In this document: positions 45,480 to 54,186 of the stretch, piece after piece
Layout: each line of letters begins with the position of its first letter
How positions within the stretch are numbered: the first letter of the stretch is position 1
Assembly: GCA_020635275.1 (NCBI GenBank)
Contig: JACKAA010000003.1
Coordinates: forward strand, 310,001 to 374,000
Source of the DNA: Ignavibacteriales bacterium
GTDB lineage: Bacteria > Bacteroidota > Ignavibacteria > Ignavibacteriales > Melioribacteraceae
Reading direction: 5' to 3'
Length of the DNA stretch: 64,000 bases
Notes under the pieces: generated by a model
Told to the model about the DNA's origin: nothing
What the model saw: only the letters and a program-made list of their open reading frames with translations
Databases searched by the model: none
Translations under genes and position numbers: made by a program

Positions 45480-46067
45480 TTAACCCTTCAATTCTTTTTG
45501 GTAAGGCTCCAAAATGATTTTTAAGCTTTCCCTAGCTCTAAAAATTCTAGATTTGACCGTACCAACTTCACATTCCAATTTTTCTGCAATTTCTTGATAA
45601 CTAAAACCATCAATGTCTCTTAAAACTAAAGGAACTTTTAGTTTTTCAGGTAATTTTGCAATTGCCTTTCTAACTAAATTAGGAACATCGATATTATCTG
45701 CATTTCCCCTTGTCCCTTTTTCGTAATCAACATGTTTAATAGAAACAAAAATACTTCTAACTCTTTTCTTTCTTAAATAATCTCTGCATTTATTAACTGT
45801 AATTCTATATAACCAAGTTGTAAATTTAGATTCAAATCTAAATTCTTTCAATTTATGGTAAACACTAATAAATACATCTTGTGATATATCATCTACATAA
45901 TCAACATCACCTAAGGTCAGGTAAACTAAATTTCTTACTTTTTCTTTATGTTTAAGAACCAAATCGGAAAATGCGTTTTCCTGACCATTCTTAAAATTCT
46001 CAATTAGTAAAAAATCCTCATCTACCGGATTTTCGTCGTTATTTGTATTTTGAGTTTCTAAATCCAC
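45480..46067 (-). CDS. ECF-type RNA polymerase sigma factor
   Basis: 195 residues with sigma region 2 (FSDLVLKHKEKVRNLVYLTLGDVDYVDDISQDVFISVYHKL, about residues 35-75), the DNA-binding FTTWLYRITVNKCRDYLRKKR, and region 4 (LPEKLKVPLVLRDIDGFSYQEIAEKLECEVGTVKSRIFRARESL). Regions 1.2, 1.1 and 3 are absent, the ECF arrangement. No anti-sigma factor of the usual membrane ZAS type follows; instead the next genes are a partner-switching set. Start is GTG 46067, which lies 3 nt after the -10 of an ECF-type promoter, so the mRNA may be leaderless. The first 25 residues are acidic and poorly conserved. Confidence 0.92.
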   Translation of the reverse strand: MDLETQNTNNDENPVDEDFLLIENFKNGQENAFSDLVLKHKEKVRNLVYLTLGDVDYVDDISQDVFISVYHKLKEFRFESKFTTWLYRITVNKCRDYLRKKRVRSIFVSIKHVDYEKGTRGNADNIDVPNLVRKAIAKLPEKLKVPLVLRDIDGFSYQEIAEKLECEVGTVKSRIFRARESLKIILEPYQKELKG

Positions 46068-46070
46068 TTT

Positions 46071-46098
46071 TTAGACGGCTATTACTTTGATATGTTCC
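46071..46098 (-). promoter_or_regulatory. ECF-type promoter of the sigma gene
   Basis: On the minus strand GGAAC (46098-46094), 17 nt, then GTCTAA (46076-46071), which matches the RpoE/ECF consensus (GGAAC-N16/17-GTC/TCTRA). It reads directly into GTG 46067, suggesting autoregulation by an ECF sigma factor. Transcription would begin at or very near the start codon. Confidence 0.6.
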
Positions 46099-46222
46099 AG
46101 ATAGAATTATTTTATAATAAGTTAACAGATAAATATATAAAAATTAGCAATTACAATATTTGAAAAAGACATTTAATAAATTAGTTATTATTATATGATG
46201 GTAATTTTTTAATTTTCTTTTC

Positions 46223-46251
46223 TTGATTTAATAAAGAGTAATAATTAATTT
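46223..46251 (+). promoter_or_regulatory. Predicted promoter of STAS copy 2
   Basis: TTGATT at 46223-46228, 17-nt spacer, TAATTT (followed by G) at 46246-46251. It precedes ATG 46276, which has AGGAG. Divergent from the ECF-type promoter on the other strand, so copy 2 is probably expressed by the housekeeping sigma. Confidence 0.5.
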
Positions 46252-46275
46252 GTTTATAAATAATTAGGAGTAAAT

Positions 46276-46614
46276 ATGAGAATCAAAACTTCTGAAAAAT
46301 ATTCGGCTGTTGTCGTTGAATTAAAAGGTAATGTTATTGGCGGTCCTGAATCAGAAGAATTCAGCAAGCTATTACATGGTTTTATAGATGAAGGCAAAAA
46401 AAACATTATTGTTGATTTAGGAAGTGTAAAATTTATGAACAGCTCCGGATTAGGTATGCTGATTAGTGGTTTTACAACTGTTAAAAATGGCGGCGGCTCA
46501 CTTAAATTGGCTAATGCTACAGAAAAAATAAATAGCCTTTTAGTAATTACTAAACTGATAACTATATTCGAAAACTTTAATTCTGTTGATGAAGCTGTAA
46601 AAAGTTTCGAATAG
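46276..46614 (+). CDS. STAS-domain anti-anti-sigma factor, copy 2
   Basis: 112-residue STAS protein. The core FMNSSGLGMLISGF contains the phosphorylatable Ser, and the closing helix is LLVITKLITIFENFNSVDEAVKSF. It is divergent from the sigma gene across a 208-bp gap and has its own housekeeping-like promoter and a strong terminator, so it is a single-gene unit. It may compete with STAS copy 1 for the RsbW-like kinase, or be another substrate of the three phosphatases. Confidence 0.9.
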   Translation: MRIKTSEKYSAVVVELKGNVIGGPESEEFSKLLHGFIDEGKKNIIVDLGSVKFMNSSGLGMLISGFTTVKNGGGSLKLANATEKINSLLVITKLITIFENFNSVDEAVKSFE

Positions 46615-46640
46615 AATAAATAAAATAAATTTAAAGGGTT

Positions 46641-46675
46641 CCCAAATCATTTAATAATGATTTGGGTTCTTTTTT
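46641..46675 (+). terminator. Rho-independent terminator after STAS copy 2
   Basis: CCCAAATCATT (46641-46651) and AATGATTTGGG (46656-46666) make a perfect 11-bp stem with loop TAAT, followed by TTCTTTTTT. Confidence 0.92.
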
Positions 46676-46710
46676 GTGTACAATTCTTTTAATACTTTAT
46701 CATTATTAAT

Positions 46711-46739
46711 TTGAAAAATATTCCATTCACAAGTTTATA
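46711..46739 (+). promoter_or_regulatory. Predicted promoter of purA
   Basis: TTGAAA at 46711-46716, 17-nt spacer, TTTATA at 46734-46739, 22 bp before ATG 46762. It lies after the terminator of the preceding gene, where a promoter is required. Confidence 0.55.
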
Positions 46740-46761
46740 AATCAAAATTCCAAGGGAAAAA

Positions 46762-48030
46762 ATGAGTGTTTCAATTGTTGTAGGCAGCCAATGGGGCGAT
46801 GAAGGAAAGGGTAAAATTGTTGATTTACTTAGTTCGAAATTTGATATTGTAGCTCGCTATCAAGGCGGTGCGAATGCTGGTCATACAATACAAATTGGTG
46901 ATAAAAAATATATTTTTCATTTAATCCCCTCCGGAATACTTCATGAAAATGTTATTTGTGTTATTGGAAACGGTGTTGTAATAGAACCGCAAGCTCTTCT
47001 TGATGAAATTGATATGCTTGAAAAAAATGGAATTAATATTGAAGGTCGTTTATTTATTAGCCATAACGCTCATTTAATTATGCCTTATCACAAGTTATTA
47101 GATTCAATTAATGAAAAAGGAACCCAAAAAATTGGAACTACGGGGCGCGGTATTGGACCCAGTTACATTGATAAGTATGCAAGAAGAGGAATTAGAATAG
47201 CTGATCTATTAAATAAGGAAACCTTAAAAGAGAAAATCAGAAAAAACCTTGAAGAAAAAAATAATCTATTAACCAAAATGTACGATAGAGATGAATTGGA
47301 TGTTGAAGCAATTATTGATGAATGCATAAAATTTGATGAAAGAATTGATAAATATATTACTGATACTTCTGCATATTTAAATGATGCAATTATTAATAAA
47401 AAATCAGTTTTGCTTGAAGGAGCTCAAGGAGCACTTTTAGATGTAGATCATGGAACTTATCCTTATGTAACATCTTCAAATCCCACCTCCGGAGGTGCAT
47501 GCACCGGAACAGGCATTCCCCCTACAAAAATTTCCGAAATTATTGGAATTGTAAAAGCTTATACAACAAGAGTTGGATTAGGTCCTTTTCCAACTGAATT
47601 ATTTGATGAAGACGGCGAAAAATTAGGAAGAATTGGAGCTGAATTTGGAGCTACTACTGGCAGACCAAGAAGATGCGGATGGTTTGACGCATTCTTAGTT
47701 AATTATTCAAGAAAAATAAATGGAATTGAAAGAGTTGTAATAACTAAACTTGATGTTCTCGGATATTTTGATGAAATAAAAGTTTGTACCGGTTATGAAA
47801 TAAACGGCAAAAAACTTAAATATTTTCCAACATCTGAAGCTGAATTAAATGCAGCAAAACCAATTTATGAAACAATGAAAGGTTGGAAACAAGATATTTC
47901 AAATGCAAGAAGTTATGATGAACTTCCGCAAGAAGCAAAAGAATACTTAACATTTATTTCTGAGAAATGCGGATTTGAAATTAAATATATTTCGGTTGGA
48001 CCTAAAAGATCGCAAACTATTGAATTATAA
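46762..48030 (+). CDS. purA: Adenylosuccinate synthetase
   Basis: GTP-dependent ligation of IMP and aspartate, the first committed step to AMP. 422 residues with the P-loop-like start GSQWGDEGKGKIVDLLS, GGANAGHTI, the IMP-binding TTGRGIGPSYIDKYARRGIR, EGAQGALLDVDHGTYPYVTSS (residues about 220-240), and the closing GPKRSQTI. AAGGG precedes the ATG. Single gene with its own promoter. Confidence 0.98.
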   Translation: MSVSIVVGSQWGDEGKGKIVDLLSSKFDIVARYQGGANAGHTIQIGDKKYIFHLIPSGILHENVICVIGNGVVIEPQALLDEIDMLEKNGINIEGRLFISHNAHLIMPYHKLLDSINEKGTQKIGTTGRGIGPSYIDKYARRGIRIADLLNKETLKEKIRKNLEEKNNLLTKMYDRDELDVEAIIDECIKFDERIDKYITDTSAYLNDAIINKKSVLLEGAQGALLDVDHGTYPYVTSSNPTSGGACTGTGIPPTKISEIIGIVKAYTTRVGLGPFPTELFDEDGEKLGRIGAEFGATTGRPRRCGWFDAFLVNYSRKINGIERVVITKLDVLGYFDEIKVCTGYEINGKKLKYFPTSEAELNAAKPIYETMKGWKQDISNARSYDELPQEAKEYLTFISEKCGFEIKYISVGPKRSQTIEL

Positions 48031-48069
48031 ATATTTACTTTCAACATCGGCAAATTAAGATTGACTTTT

Positions 48070-48092
48070 ATTACTAAGACATATTTAGTAAT
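48070..48092. repeat. Inverted repeat downstream of purA
   Basis: ATTACTAA (48070-48077) and TTAGTAAT (48085-48092) with a 7-nt centre, followed by TTTT. It could be a weak purA terminator or an operator of the following kinase gene. TTGACT sits just before it at 48061-48066, but no convincing -10 is at the right distance. Confidence 0.4.
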
Positions 48093-48143
48093 TTTCCATC
48101 AATTTTAATTTTAATTGGATTTACCAAGAAAATCTTTCCTACA

Positions 48144-49373
48144 ATGAATGTAAAACTTGTCTTATTAATTTTGGCTATTATAATTACAGCCGGCACTTTC
48201 TATTACACTCAAGATTTAGTTAAAGAATTAGAAAAAAGTGAAAGAGAAATTGTAGAGCTTTATGCAAATAGTCTTGAATTTATCGCCGGGCCAACCTCAA
48301 ACGAAGATTTTACTTTTGTATTTGAGAATATAATTAAAAGAATAAATTTCCCACTAATTCTGACTGATTCTTCAGGAATTCCAACAAGTTATGATGTTGG
48401 AAGCGGCAATAAAAATATTGAAATTGATTCAACACTTACACAAAGTGAAAAAGAAGCTTTTCTAAAAAATAAAGTTCAAGAATTAAGAAAAATCCACGAG
48501 CCCATAAATGTAACTTATAACATTAATGGAAAGGAACAAATTTTTAATAAAATCTATTTTGGAAATTCCGAAATAATTCAGAGATTACAATACTATCCAT
48601 TTTTACAAGTAATTTTTGCTTTTTTCTTTGTCGCAATTGCCTATATAAGTTTTACCTACCTCAAAAAAACTGAGCAAAGTAATATTTGGGTTGGCATGGC
48701 AAAAGAAATTGCTCATCAGCTTGGCACGCCAATTTCAAGTTTAATGGGTTGGGTAGAATTACTAAAACTAAAAAGTCAGCATCCAAGTGAGGTAATAAAT
48801 ATTTCGGATGAAATGGGAAATGATTTAAATAGATTAAATAAAATAACAAACCGTTTCTCTAAAATTGGCTCAAAGCCAATATTAAAAATTAATGATATTG
48901 GTTTAGTTATTACAAATGTTACAAAATATTTTGAAAAAAGGTTACCTCAAACCGGAAAAGATGTTGAATTAATTTATATCCAGCCAAAACCAATTAATCT
49001 AATGCTAAACTCGGCATTATTTGAATGGGTAATTGAAAATTTAATCAAAAATGCAATTGACGCAATTGGAAGTGATAAAGGCAAAATTTTAGTGGCTGTT
49101 CAAGAGCATAAAGATGTGGTTGAAATTGAAGTTTCTGATAATGGAAAAGGAATAAATTCCAAAAACAGAAAAAATATTTTTAAACCCGGATACAGCACAA
49201 AAAATAGAGGCTGGGGTTTAGGATTAAGTTTATCAAAGAGAATTATTGAAGATTATCATAAAGGGAAATTGATACTTAAAAATTCAATTCTTAATGAAGG
49301 TACTACTTTTTTAATTATTTTAGAAAAATCTCTAAAAAAGAATTCGGAGAAAATTAAAAATGAGCGATCATAG
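48144..49373 (+). CDS. Membrane sensor histidine kinase
   Basis: 409 residues. An N-terminal helix (LVLLILAIIITAGTFYY), an extracytoplasmic sensor region of about 130 residues, and a second helix (PFLQVIFAFFFVAIAYISF) bring the signal to the kinase core. The H box is EIAHQLGTPISSL with phosphoacceptor His191; the N box is NLIKNAIDAIG, followed by DNGKGI and GWGLGLSLSKRI. The LGTP variant of the H box with the helix arrangement resembles NtrY-like kinases. No response regulator lies next to it, so its partner is elsewhere. The 3' end overlaps the dCMP deaminase gene by 14 nt. Confidence 0.9.
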   Translation: MNVKLVLLILAIIITAGTFYYTQDLVKELEKSEREIVELYANSLEFIAGPTSNEDFTFVFENIIKRINFPLILTDSSGIPTSYDVGSGNKNIEIDSTLTQSEKEAFLKNKVQELRKIHEPINVTYNINGKEQIFNKIYFGNSEIIQRLQYYPFLQVIFAFFFVAIAYISFTYLKKTEQSNIWVGMAKEIAHQLGTPISSLMGWVELLKLKSQHPSEVINISDEMGNDLNRLNKITNRFSKIGSKPILKINDIGLVITNVTKYFEKRLPQTGKDVELIYIQPKPINLMLNSALFEWVIENLIKNAIDAIGSDKGKILVAVQEHKDVVEIEVSDNGKGINSKNRKNIFKPGYSTKNRGWGLGLSLSKRIIEDYHKGKLILKNSILNEGTTFLIILEKSLKKNSEKIKNERS

Positions 49374-49848
49374 ACCAGCGTGGGATGTTTATTTTTTAAA
49401 ATTAGCTATGTTAGTTTCAGAACGGGCTACTTGTCCGCGTATGCATTGCGGGTGTGTTTTAGTTAGAGATAAAAGAATTTTATCAACCGGATACAATGGA
49501 TCAATACCGGGTGATGTTCATTGCGAAGATCATGGATGTATGATTGAAGATAACCATTGCGTAAGAACAATTCATGCTGAAATGAATGCAATTCTGCAGT
49601 GTTCAATACATGGAGTTAGTACTCAAGGTGCAACAGCTTATATAACAAATATGCCATGCACAAATTGTGCAAAGTCTTTAATTGCTGCCGGAATAAAAGA
49701 AATTATAATTTTTTCCGATTATCATGATACAAAAGCAGAAGAATTTTTTAAGATTGCAAATGTTAAAATTTCAAGACTGGATATGCCAGGAACAACAATA
49801 AATTATAATTTAAAAAATTATTCATCAGCTAGAGAAATAAAGAAATAG
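49360..49848 (+). CDS. dCMP deaminase (ComEB family)
   Basis: Zinc enzyme of the cytidine/deoxycytidylate deaminase fold, probably making dUMP for thymidylate synthesis. 162 residues; zinc ligands His72 (HAEMNAI, with catalytic Glu74), Cys100 and Cys103 (PCTNC). A second Cys/His-rich segment (CPRMHCGC and CEDHGCMIEDNHC) fits the extra zinc site of ComEB-type dCMP deaminases. Translation is coupled to the histidine kinase by a 14-nt overlap, which probably reflects packing rather than function. Confidence 0.92.
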   Translation: MSDHRPAWDVYFLKLAMLVSERATCPRMHCGCVLVRDKRILSTGYNGSIPGDVHCEDHGCMIEDNHCVRTIHAEMNAILQCSIHGVSTQGATAYITNMPCTNCAKSLIAAGIKEIIIFSDYHDTKAEEFFKIANVKISRLDMPGTTINYNLKNYSSAREIKK

Positions 49849-49856
49849 AGTTTATA

Positions 49857-51938
49857 ATGCTCAATAAAGATAATCTGGAAAAATATCTTATCTCCGATAA
49901 TTTTATAAATCGGGATTTAAGCTGGCTTGAATTTAATAAACGAGTTCTTGATGAAGCTTTAAATCCTGAATTACCACTATTAGATAAAGTAAAATTTGTT
50001 TCTATTTTTTTTCTTAATCTTGACGAATTTTATATGATCAGGGTTTCTGGTCTAAAAGAACAAATTAGAGCCAATATTATTACTTCAACAATTGATGGAC
50101 TTTCCCCTTTTCAGGAATTAAGAGAAATTGATAAACAAGTAAAAAAAATGCTCGGAACCGTAAATGACTTATGGAACAATACCATTTTACCCGAGCTTAA
50201 AAATAATAGCGTTATTATTTCCAAAGTTGAAGATTTAACTAAAAATGAACAGACTGCTTTAAGTCAATATTTTCATAAAGAAATTTTTCCCGTTTTAACT
50301 CCATTAGCATTCGATCCGGGAAGACCTTTCCCATACATTTCAAATTTGAGTATAAGCTTTGCAATTTTAGTAAAAAAGACCAATGGAGAAAAACAATTTG
50401 CAAGAGTTAAAATTCCAAGTATTCTGCCAAGATTATTAAGAGTTGATAAAATTCTAAAACCCGATAAACCAAAGAAAAATGGGAAACTTTCTGCAAAATT
50501 TATTTGGATTGAAGATCTAATAAAACAAAATCTTTGTCACCTATTTCCCGGTTTAGAAATATTAGAGGCTCATTTATTTAGAACAACAAGAAATACTGAT
50601 TTAAGTATTCAGGAAGATGAAGCCGATGACCTGCTTGAGGTTATTGAAGAAAACATAAAACAAAGAAAATTTGGTTCTGTAGTAAGGTTAGAAGTTGAAA
50701 AAAATATGCCTGAATTTATGCTTGAAACTCTATCAGAAAATTTAGGCATTAAGCAAACTGAGATTCAAATCATTGAAGATAATCTTGGTCTAAGCGATGT
50801 AATGGCTTTGTACAATCTCCCGTTTCATCATCTAAAAGAAAAGCCTTACCAAGCAAAAGCTTTTACAAATGTTGAAGAAAATGAAAATATTTTTTCAATG
50901 ATAAGCAGCGGAGATATTTTATTACATCATCCATATGATTCATTTGCACCAGTTATTGATTTTATTAAACAAGCTTCACAAGATCCGGACGTTCTTGCAA
51001 TTAAACAAACATTATACAGAATAGGTCCAAACTCACCAATTGTAAAATACCTAATTGAAGCTGCAGAAAGAAGAAAACAAGTTGCAGTGCTTGTTGAATT
51101 AAAAGCACGATTTGATGAAGAAAATAATATATTCTGGGCAAGAGAACTTGAAAAGGCCGGAGTTCATGTAGTATATGGACTTGTTGGGTTAAAGACGCAT
51201 GCTAAAATGGCAATGGTAGTAAGAAGAGAATCCGAAGGAGTTAAAAGATATGTTCATCTTGGAACAGGAAACTATAATCCCTCCACTGCAAAACTTTATA
51301 CTGATTTAGGATTGTTTACGTCAAATAAAGATATTTGCGAAGATGTATCACAAGTTTTTAATTATTTAACTGGTTATTCTGAATTAAATAAGTTTAAGAA
51401 ATTATTTATTTCCCCTATAAATACTAGAGATAAATTCTTAGAACTAATTACCAGAGAAATTGAAAACAAACAAAATGGCGGTGATGCTCATTTAATCTTT
51501 AAATTTAATTCTTTAGTTGATCCAATTCTCATTGCCGCTTTGTACGAAGCTTCGAATAGTGGTGTTAAAATAGATTTAATTGTAAGAGGAATTTGTTGTC
51601 TTAAACCTCACGTTAAAGGATTAAGTGAAAACATTAATGTTGTAAGTATTGTAGGAAGATTTTTAGAACATAGTAGAATATATTACTTTTATAATAATGG
51701 CAATGAAGAACTCTATCTAAGCAGTGCTGATTTAATGCAGAGAAATTTAGATCGTAGAGTTGAATGTACTTTCCCCGTTATAGATGAAGAAAAGAAAAAA
51801 TACATTATTGAGAAAATTTTAAAAATTTATCTTCAAGATAATGTTAAAGCTAGACTATTAGAAAGCGACGGAAATTATGTTAGAGTTAAATCAACAAGTA
51901 AAGATAAATTAATCTCAATTCAAGAAATTCTTATGTAA
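49857..51938 (+). CDS. ppk1: Polyphosphate kinase 1
   Basis: Reversibly makes polyphosphate from ATP by way of a phosphohistidine. 693 residues, standard length, with N domain (INRDLSWLEFNKRVLDEA), head domain and two phospholipase-D-like C domains. Family motifs include FPYISNLSISFAI, HHPYDSF, KQTLYRIGPNSPIV, GLKTHAKMAMVVRRE with the autophosphorylated His, and GTGNYNPSTAKLYTDLGLFT. The second catalytic His is in LEHSRIYYF. It starts 8 nt after the deaminase gene and ends only 2 nt from the convergent feoB gene with no visible terminator. Confidence 0.97.
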   Translation: MLNKDNLEKYLISDNFINRDLSWLEFNKRVLDEALNPELPLLDKVKFVSIFFLNLDEFYMIRVSGLKEQIRANIITSTIDGLSPFQELREIDKQVKKMLGTVNDLWNNTILPELKNNSVIISKVEDLTKNEQTALSQYFHKEIFPVLTPLAFDPGRPFPYISNLSISFAILVKKTNGEKQFARVKIPSILPRLLRVDKILKPDKPKKNGKLSAKFIWIEDLIKQNLCHLFPGLEILEAHLFRTTRNTDLSIQEDEADDLLEVIEENIKQRKFGSVVRLEVEKNMPEFMLETLSENLGIKQTEIQIIEDNLGLSDVMALYNLPFHHLKEKPYQAKAFTNVEENENIFSMISSGDILLHHPYDSFAPVIDFIKQASQDPDVLAIKQTLYRIGPNSPIVKYLIEAAERRKQVAVLVELKARFDEENNIFWARELEKAGVHVVYGLVGLKTHAKMAMVVRRESEGVKRYVHLGTGNYNPSTAKLYTDLGLFTSNKDICEDVSQVFNYLTGYSELNKFKKLFISPINTRDKFLELITREIENKQNGGDAHLIFKFNSLVDPILIAALYEASNSGVKIDLIVRGICCLKPHVKGLSENINVVSIVGRFLEHSRIYYFYNNGNEELYLSSADLMQRNLDRRVECTFPVIDEEKKKYIIEKILKIYLQDNVKARLLESDGNYVRVKSTSKDKLISIQEILM

Positions 51939-51940
51939 TT

Positions 51941-53377
51941 TTAAGAAAATATAAACCAAAACTGAGCAACTAAAAAACATACAGCTAAGCCCATTATTAT
52001 TGGTAAGAGTGTTGAAAATATTGTCCACTTAATACTTCCAGTTTCCTTGTAAATAGTATAAATAGTTGTAGAACATGGATTATGTAATAAGCTAAACAGC
52101 ATAAGATTAATTCCGGTTAAAGTTGTCCATCCGCCTGCAATAAGTATATCACCAGTTTCTTTAACCGAATCCAGTTCAAACATTACTCCCGCACCTCCAC
52201 CAATTCCAGAAATTCCCAAAGTAGTTACTGTCAGCATTAAAATTGTTGGTATCACAATTTCATTTGCCGGAATTGCAATGACATAGGCTAAAAATATTAT
52301 TCCATTTAATCCAATAAATAATGCATATGGATCAAAAAAATCAATGAAGTATTGTGCTAAAGATAAATTGTAAATTTGCACATTACTTACCAACCATATA
52401 ACCATGCCTGCCGGAACAGCAAAAACTATTGCTCTCCATAATACAAAAATTGTTCTGTCAATTAATGAGGTGTAAAGTGTACGTAAGATTCTTGGTGGTC
52501 TGTAAGGCGGTAACTCTAAACTAAAAGCTGATGCTTCCCCTTTTAAAACTGTTTTAGATAATGTCCAAGAAGAAACAAGACTAAGAAAAATACCAAGCAA
52601 AGCAACAAAAACAACAGCCCCGGCTGAAACAATACCAGCTAAGTATGATGGAACTAAACTGCCTATAAATATTGATGCAATTAAAATTTGAGTCGGCCAT
52701 CTTCCATTACAAAGAGAAAAGTTATTTGTTATTATCGCAATCAATCTTTCTCTAGGACTGTCAATTACTCTTGTTGCAATTACTCCAGCTGCATTACATC
52801 CAAATCCCATACTCATTGTTAAAGCTTGTTTACCATGAGCTCCAGCTTTTTGAAATAACCGATCCATATTGAATGCAACTCTGGGCAGATAACCAAAGTC
52901 TTCCAATAAAGTAAATAATGGGAAAAAGATTGCCATTGGCGGAAGCATAACACTAACTACCCAAGCCATTGCCAAATATGCGCCATCAATAAAAAGTCCG
53001 TCAATAAAACTTGGAATTCCGATAGATGCTGATAAATTTTTTAATATTGGATGTAATTTATCTAAAAAAAATGAAGCTAACATTTCTGAGGGAACATTTG
53101 CGCCTTCTATTGTAATCCAAAATACAACAGCAAGAAGAATAAACATTATTGGAAAACCAAATATTCTGCTCGTTACAATTCTATCAAGAGTAGTTTCCCA
53201 ACTTTTTTGATCTGGATCTTTTGATGATGAAATTACTTTGCCGGCAATTTTATTTGCATCTGTAAATATTGATTCAACTATTAGATCGTGAAAATTATCG
53301 CCTAATTCCCATCTCTGCTTATCAGCAAAGTTTATTAAATCATTTATTTTATCAATCTTTAATTCTGCATTACTCAT
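51941..53377 (-). CDS. feoB: FeoB membrane permease half (split FeoB)
   Basis: 478 residues corresponding to the membrane part of ferrous iron transporter FeoB. A short cytosolic region (about 1-75) comes first, then two Gate segments: GFGCNAAGVIATRVIDSPRERL, given here as the motif region near residue 190, and NNFSLCNGRWPTQIL. The conserved Gate cysteines are retained. About eight to ten helices. The GTPase half is encoded just upstream and overlaps by the ATGA of stop and start, so the two are made in similar amounts and presumably assemble. The NNFSLCNGRWP variant differs from the E. coli second Gate motif, but resembles the CNGRFP-type I know from other FeoB proteins. Confidence 0.9.
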   Translation of the reverse strand: MSNAELKIDKINDLINFADKQRWELGDNFHDLIVESIFTDANKIAGKVISSSKDPDQKSWETTLDRIVTSRIFGFPIMFILLAVVFWITIEGANVPSEMLASFFLDKLHPILKNLSASIGIPSFIDGLFIDGAYLAMAWVVSVMLPPMAIFFPLFTLLEDFGYLPRVAFNMDRLFQKAGAHGKQALTMSMGFGCNAAGVIATRVIDSPRERLIAIITNNFSLCNGRWPTQILIASIFIGSLVPSYLAGIVSAGAVVFVALLGIFLSLVSSWTLSKTVLKGEASAFSLELPPYRPPRILRTLYTSLIDRTIFVLWRAIVFAVPAGMVIWLVSNVQIYNLSLAQYFIDFFDPYALFIGLNGIIFLAYVIAIPANEIVIPTILMLTVTTLGISGIGGGAGVMFELDSVKETGDILIAGGWTTLTGINLMLFSLLHNPCSTTIYTIYKETGSIKWTIFSTLLPIIMGLAVCFLVAQFWFIFS

Positions 53378-54177
53378 ATAACTTCTTTCATTTGATCATT
53401 TGGAGTCACAGAAATATTACCAATTTCGCCTGACTTAATTGCATCAATAATTTCTTGATCACCTTCTAATAATCTAATTGCAACCCATTTTGAATTTGGT
53501 AAATCCGGATAAATCAATTTTATTTTTTCTGTTAAATCCTCAATAGAATTTTTTATTTTTTTTGAGTATCCCTTAACTTTATAAGGTTTACAAACGTATT
53601 CGCCAACAGCTACTTGGTGAATATAACTTAAGAGCTGTTCCATTCCATCTTTACTTCTGGCTGAGGTTGGAACTACAGGAATGCCTAATTGTTTAGATAA
53701 TTCCCTTTCATTAATAGTTATTTTTTTTCTTTCTGCTTCGTCAATTAAATTTAGGCTCAATACTGCTCTATCAGTAATTTCCAGAATTTGTAAAACTAAA
53801 TTCAGATTTCTTTCAAGCTTGGTTGCATCAACTACTATTAAAGTAACATCGGGCTGTCCGAACAAGATAAAATTACGAGCAACTTCTTCATCAGTACTAG
53901 TAGATAGCAGTGAGTATGTACCCGGTAAATCGACTAATTTGTATTTATTATTTTCATATTCAAAACCGCCTTCAGCTCTAGAAACAGTTTTGCCAGGCCA
54001 ATTTCCGGTATGTTGTCTTAATCCTGTCAGATTATTAAATATTGTACTTTTCCCTGTATTTGGATTACCTGCTAAGGCTACAATATAATTGTAACCTACC
54101 ATATCAACACCCAATTTTACAAGGTTTGATATATTATGAACCGGGCAATTTTCACAATTTTGATTAACTTTTTTCAT
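53374..54177 (-). CDS. feoB: FeoB G-protein half (split FeoB)
   Basis: 267 residues. The GTPase motifs are G1 GNPNTGKST, the following NWPGKTVSRAEG switch, G3 VDLPGTYSL, and G4 NLID with SARSKDG near G5. A helical GDI-like domain follows (about 205-267) and then the chain ends where a normal FeoB would enter the membrane. An N-terminal extension has CENC near residues 8-11, a possible metal or Fe-S site. The stop overlaps the start of the permease gene by 4 nt. The frame shift is a clean coupling site with its own start codon, so this is a gene split rather than a broken gene. Confidence 0.92.
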   Translation of the reverse strand: MKKVNQNCENCPVHNISNLVKLGVDMVGYNYIVALAGNPNTGKSTIFNNLTGLRQHTGNWPGKTVSRAEGGFEYENNKYKLVDLPGTYSLLSTSTDEEVARNFILFGQPDVTLIVVDATKLERNLNLVLQILEITDRAVLSLNLIDEAERKKITINERELSKQLGIPVVPTSARSKDGMEQLLSYIHQVAVGEYVCKPYKVKGYSKKIKNSIEDLTEKIKLIYPDLPNSKWVAIRLLEGDQEIIDAIKSGEIGNISVTPNDQMKEVI

Positions 54178-54186
54178 TTTAAAATT

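Noticed and set aside
48061..48092. Promoter for the histidine kinase from TTGACT at 48061
   Set aside because: No acceptable -10 at 16-18 nt; the symmetric element there is listed only as an inverted repeat.
53374..53377. Frameshift or sequencing error splitting feoB
   Set aside because: The break has a proper ATGA stop/start overlap and its own downstream start, and both halves have complete domain borders; treated as a natural split.
53681..54088. 135-codon plus-strand frame opposite the FeoB G-protein
   Set aside because: Shadow of the GTPase gene; no family resemblance.
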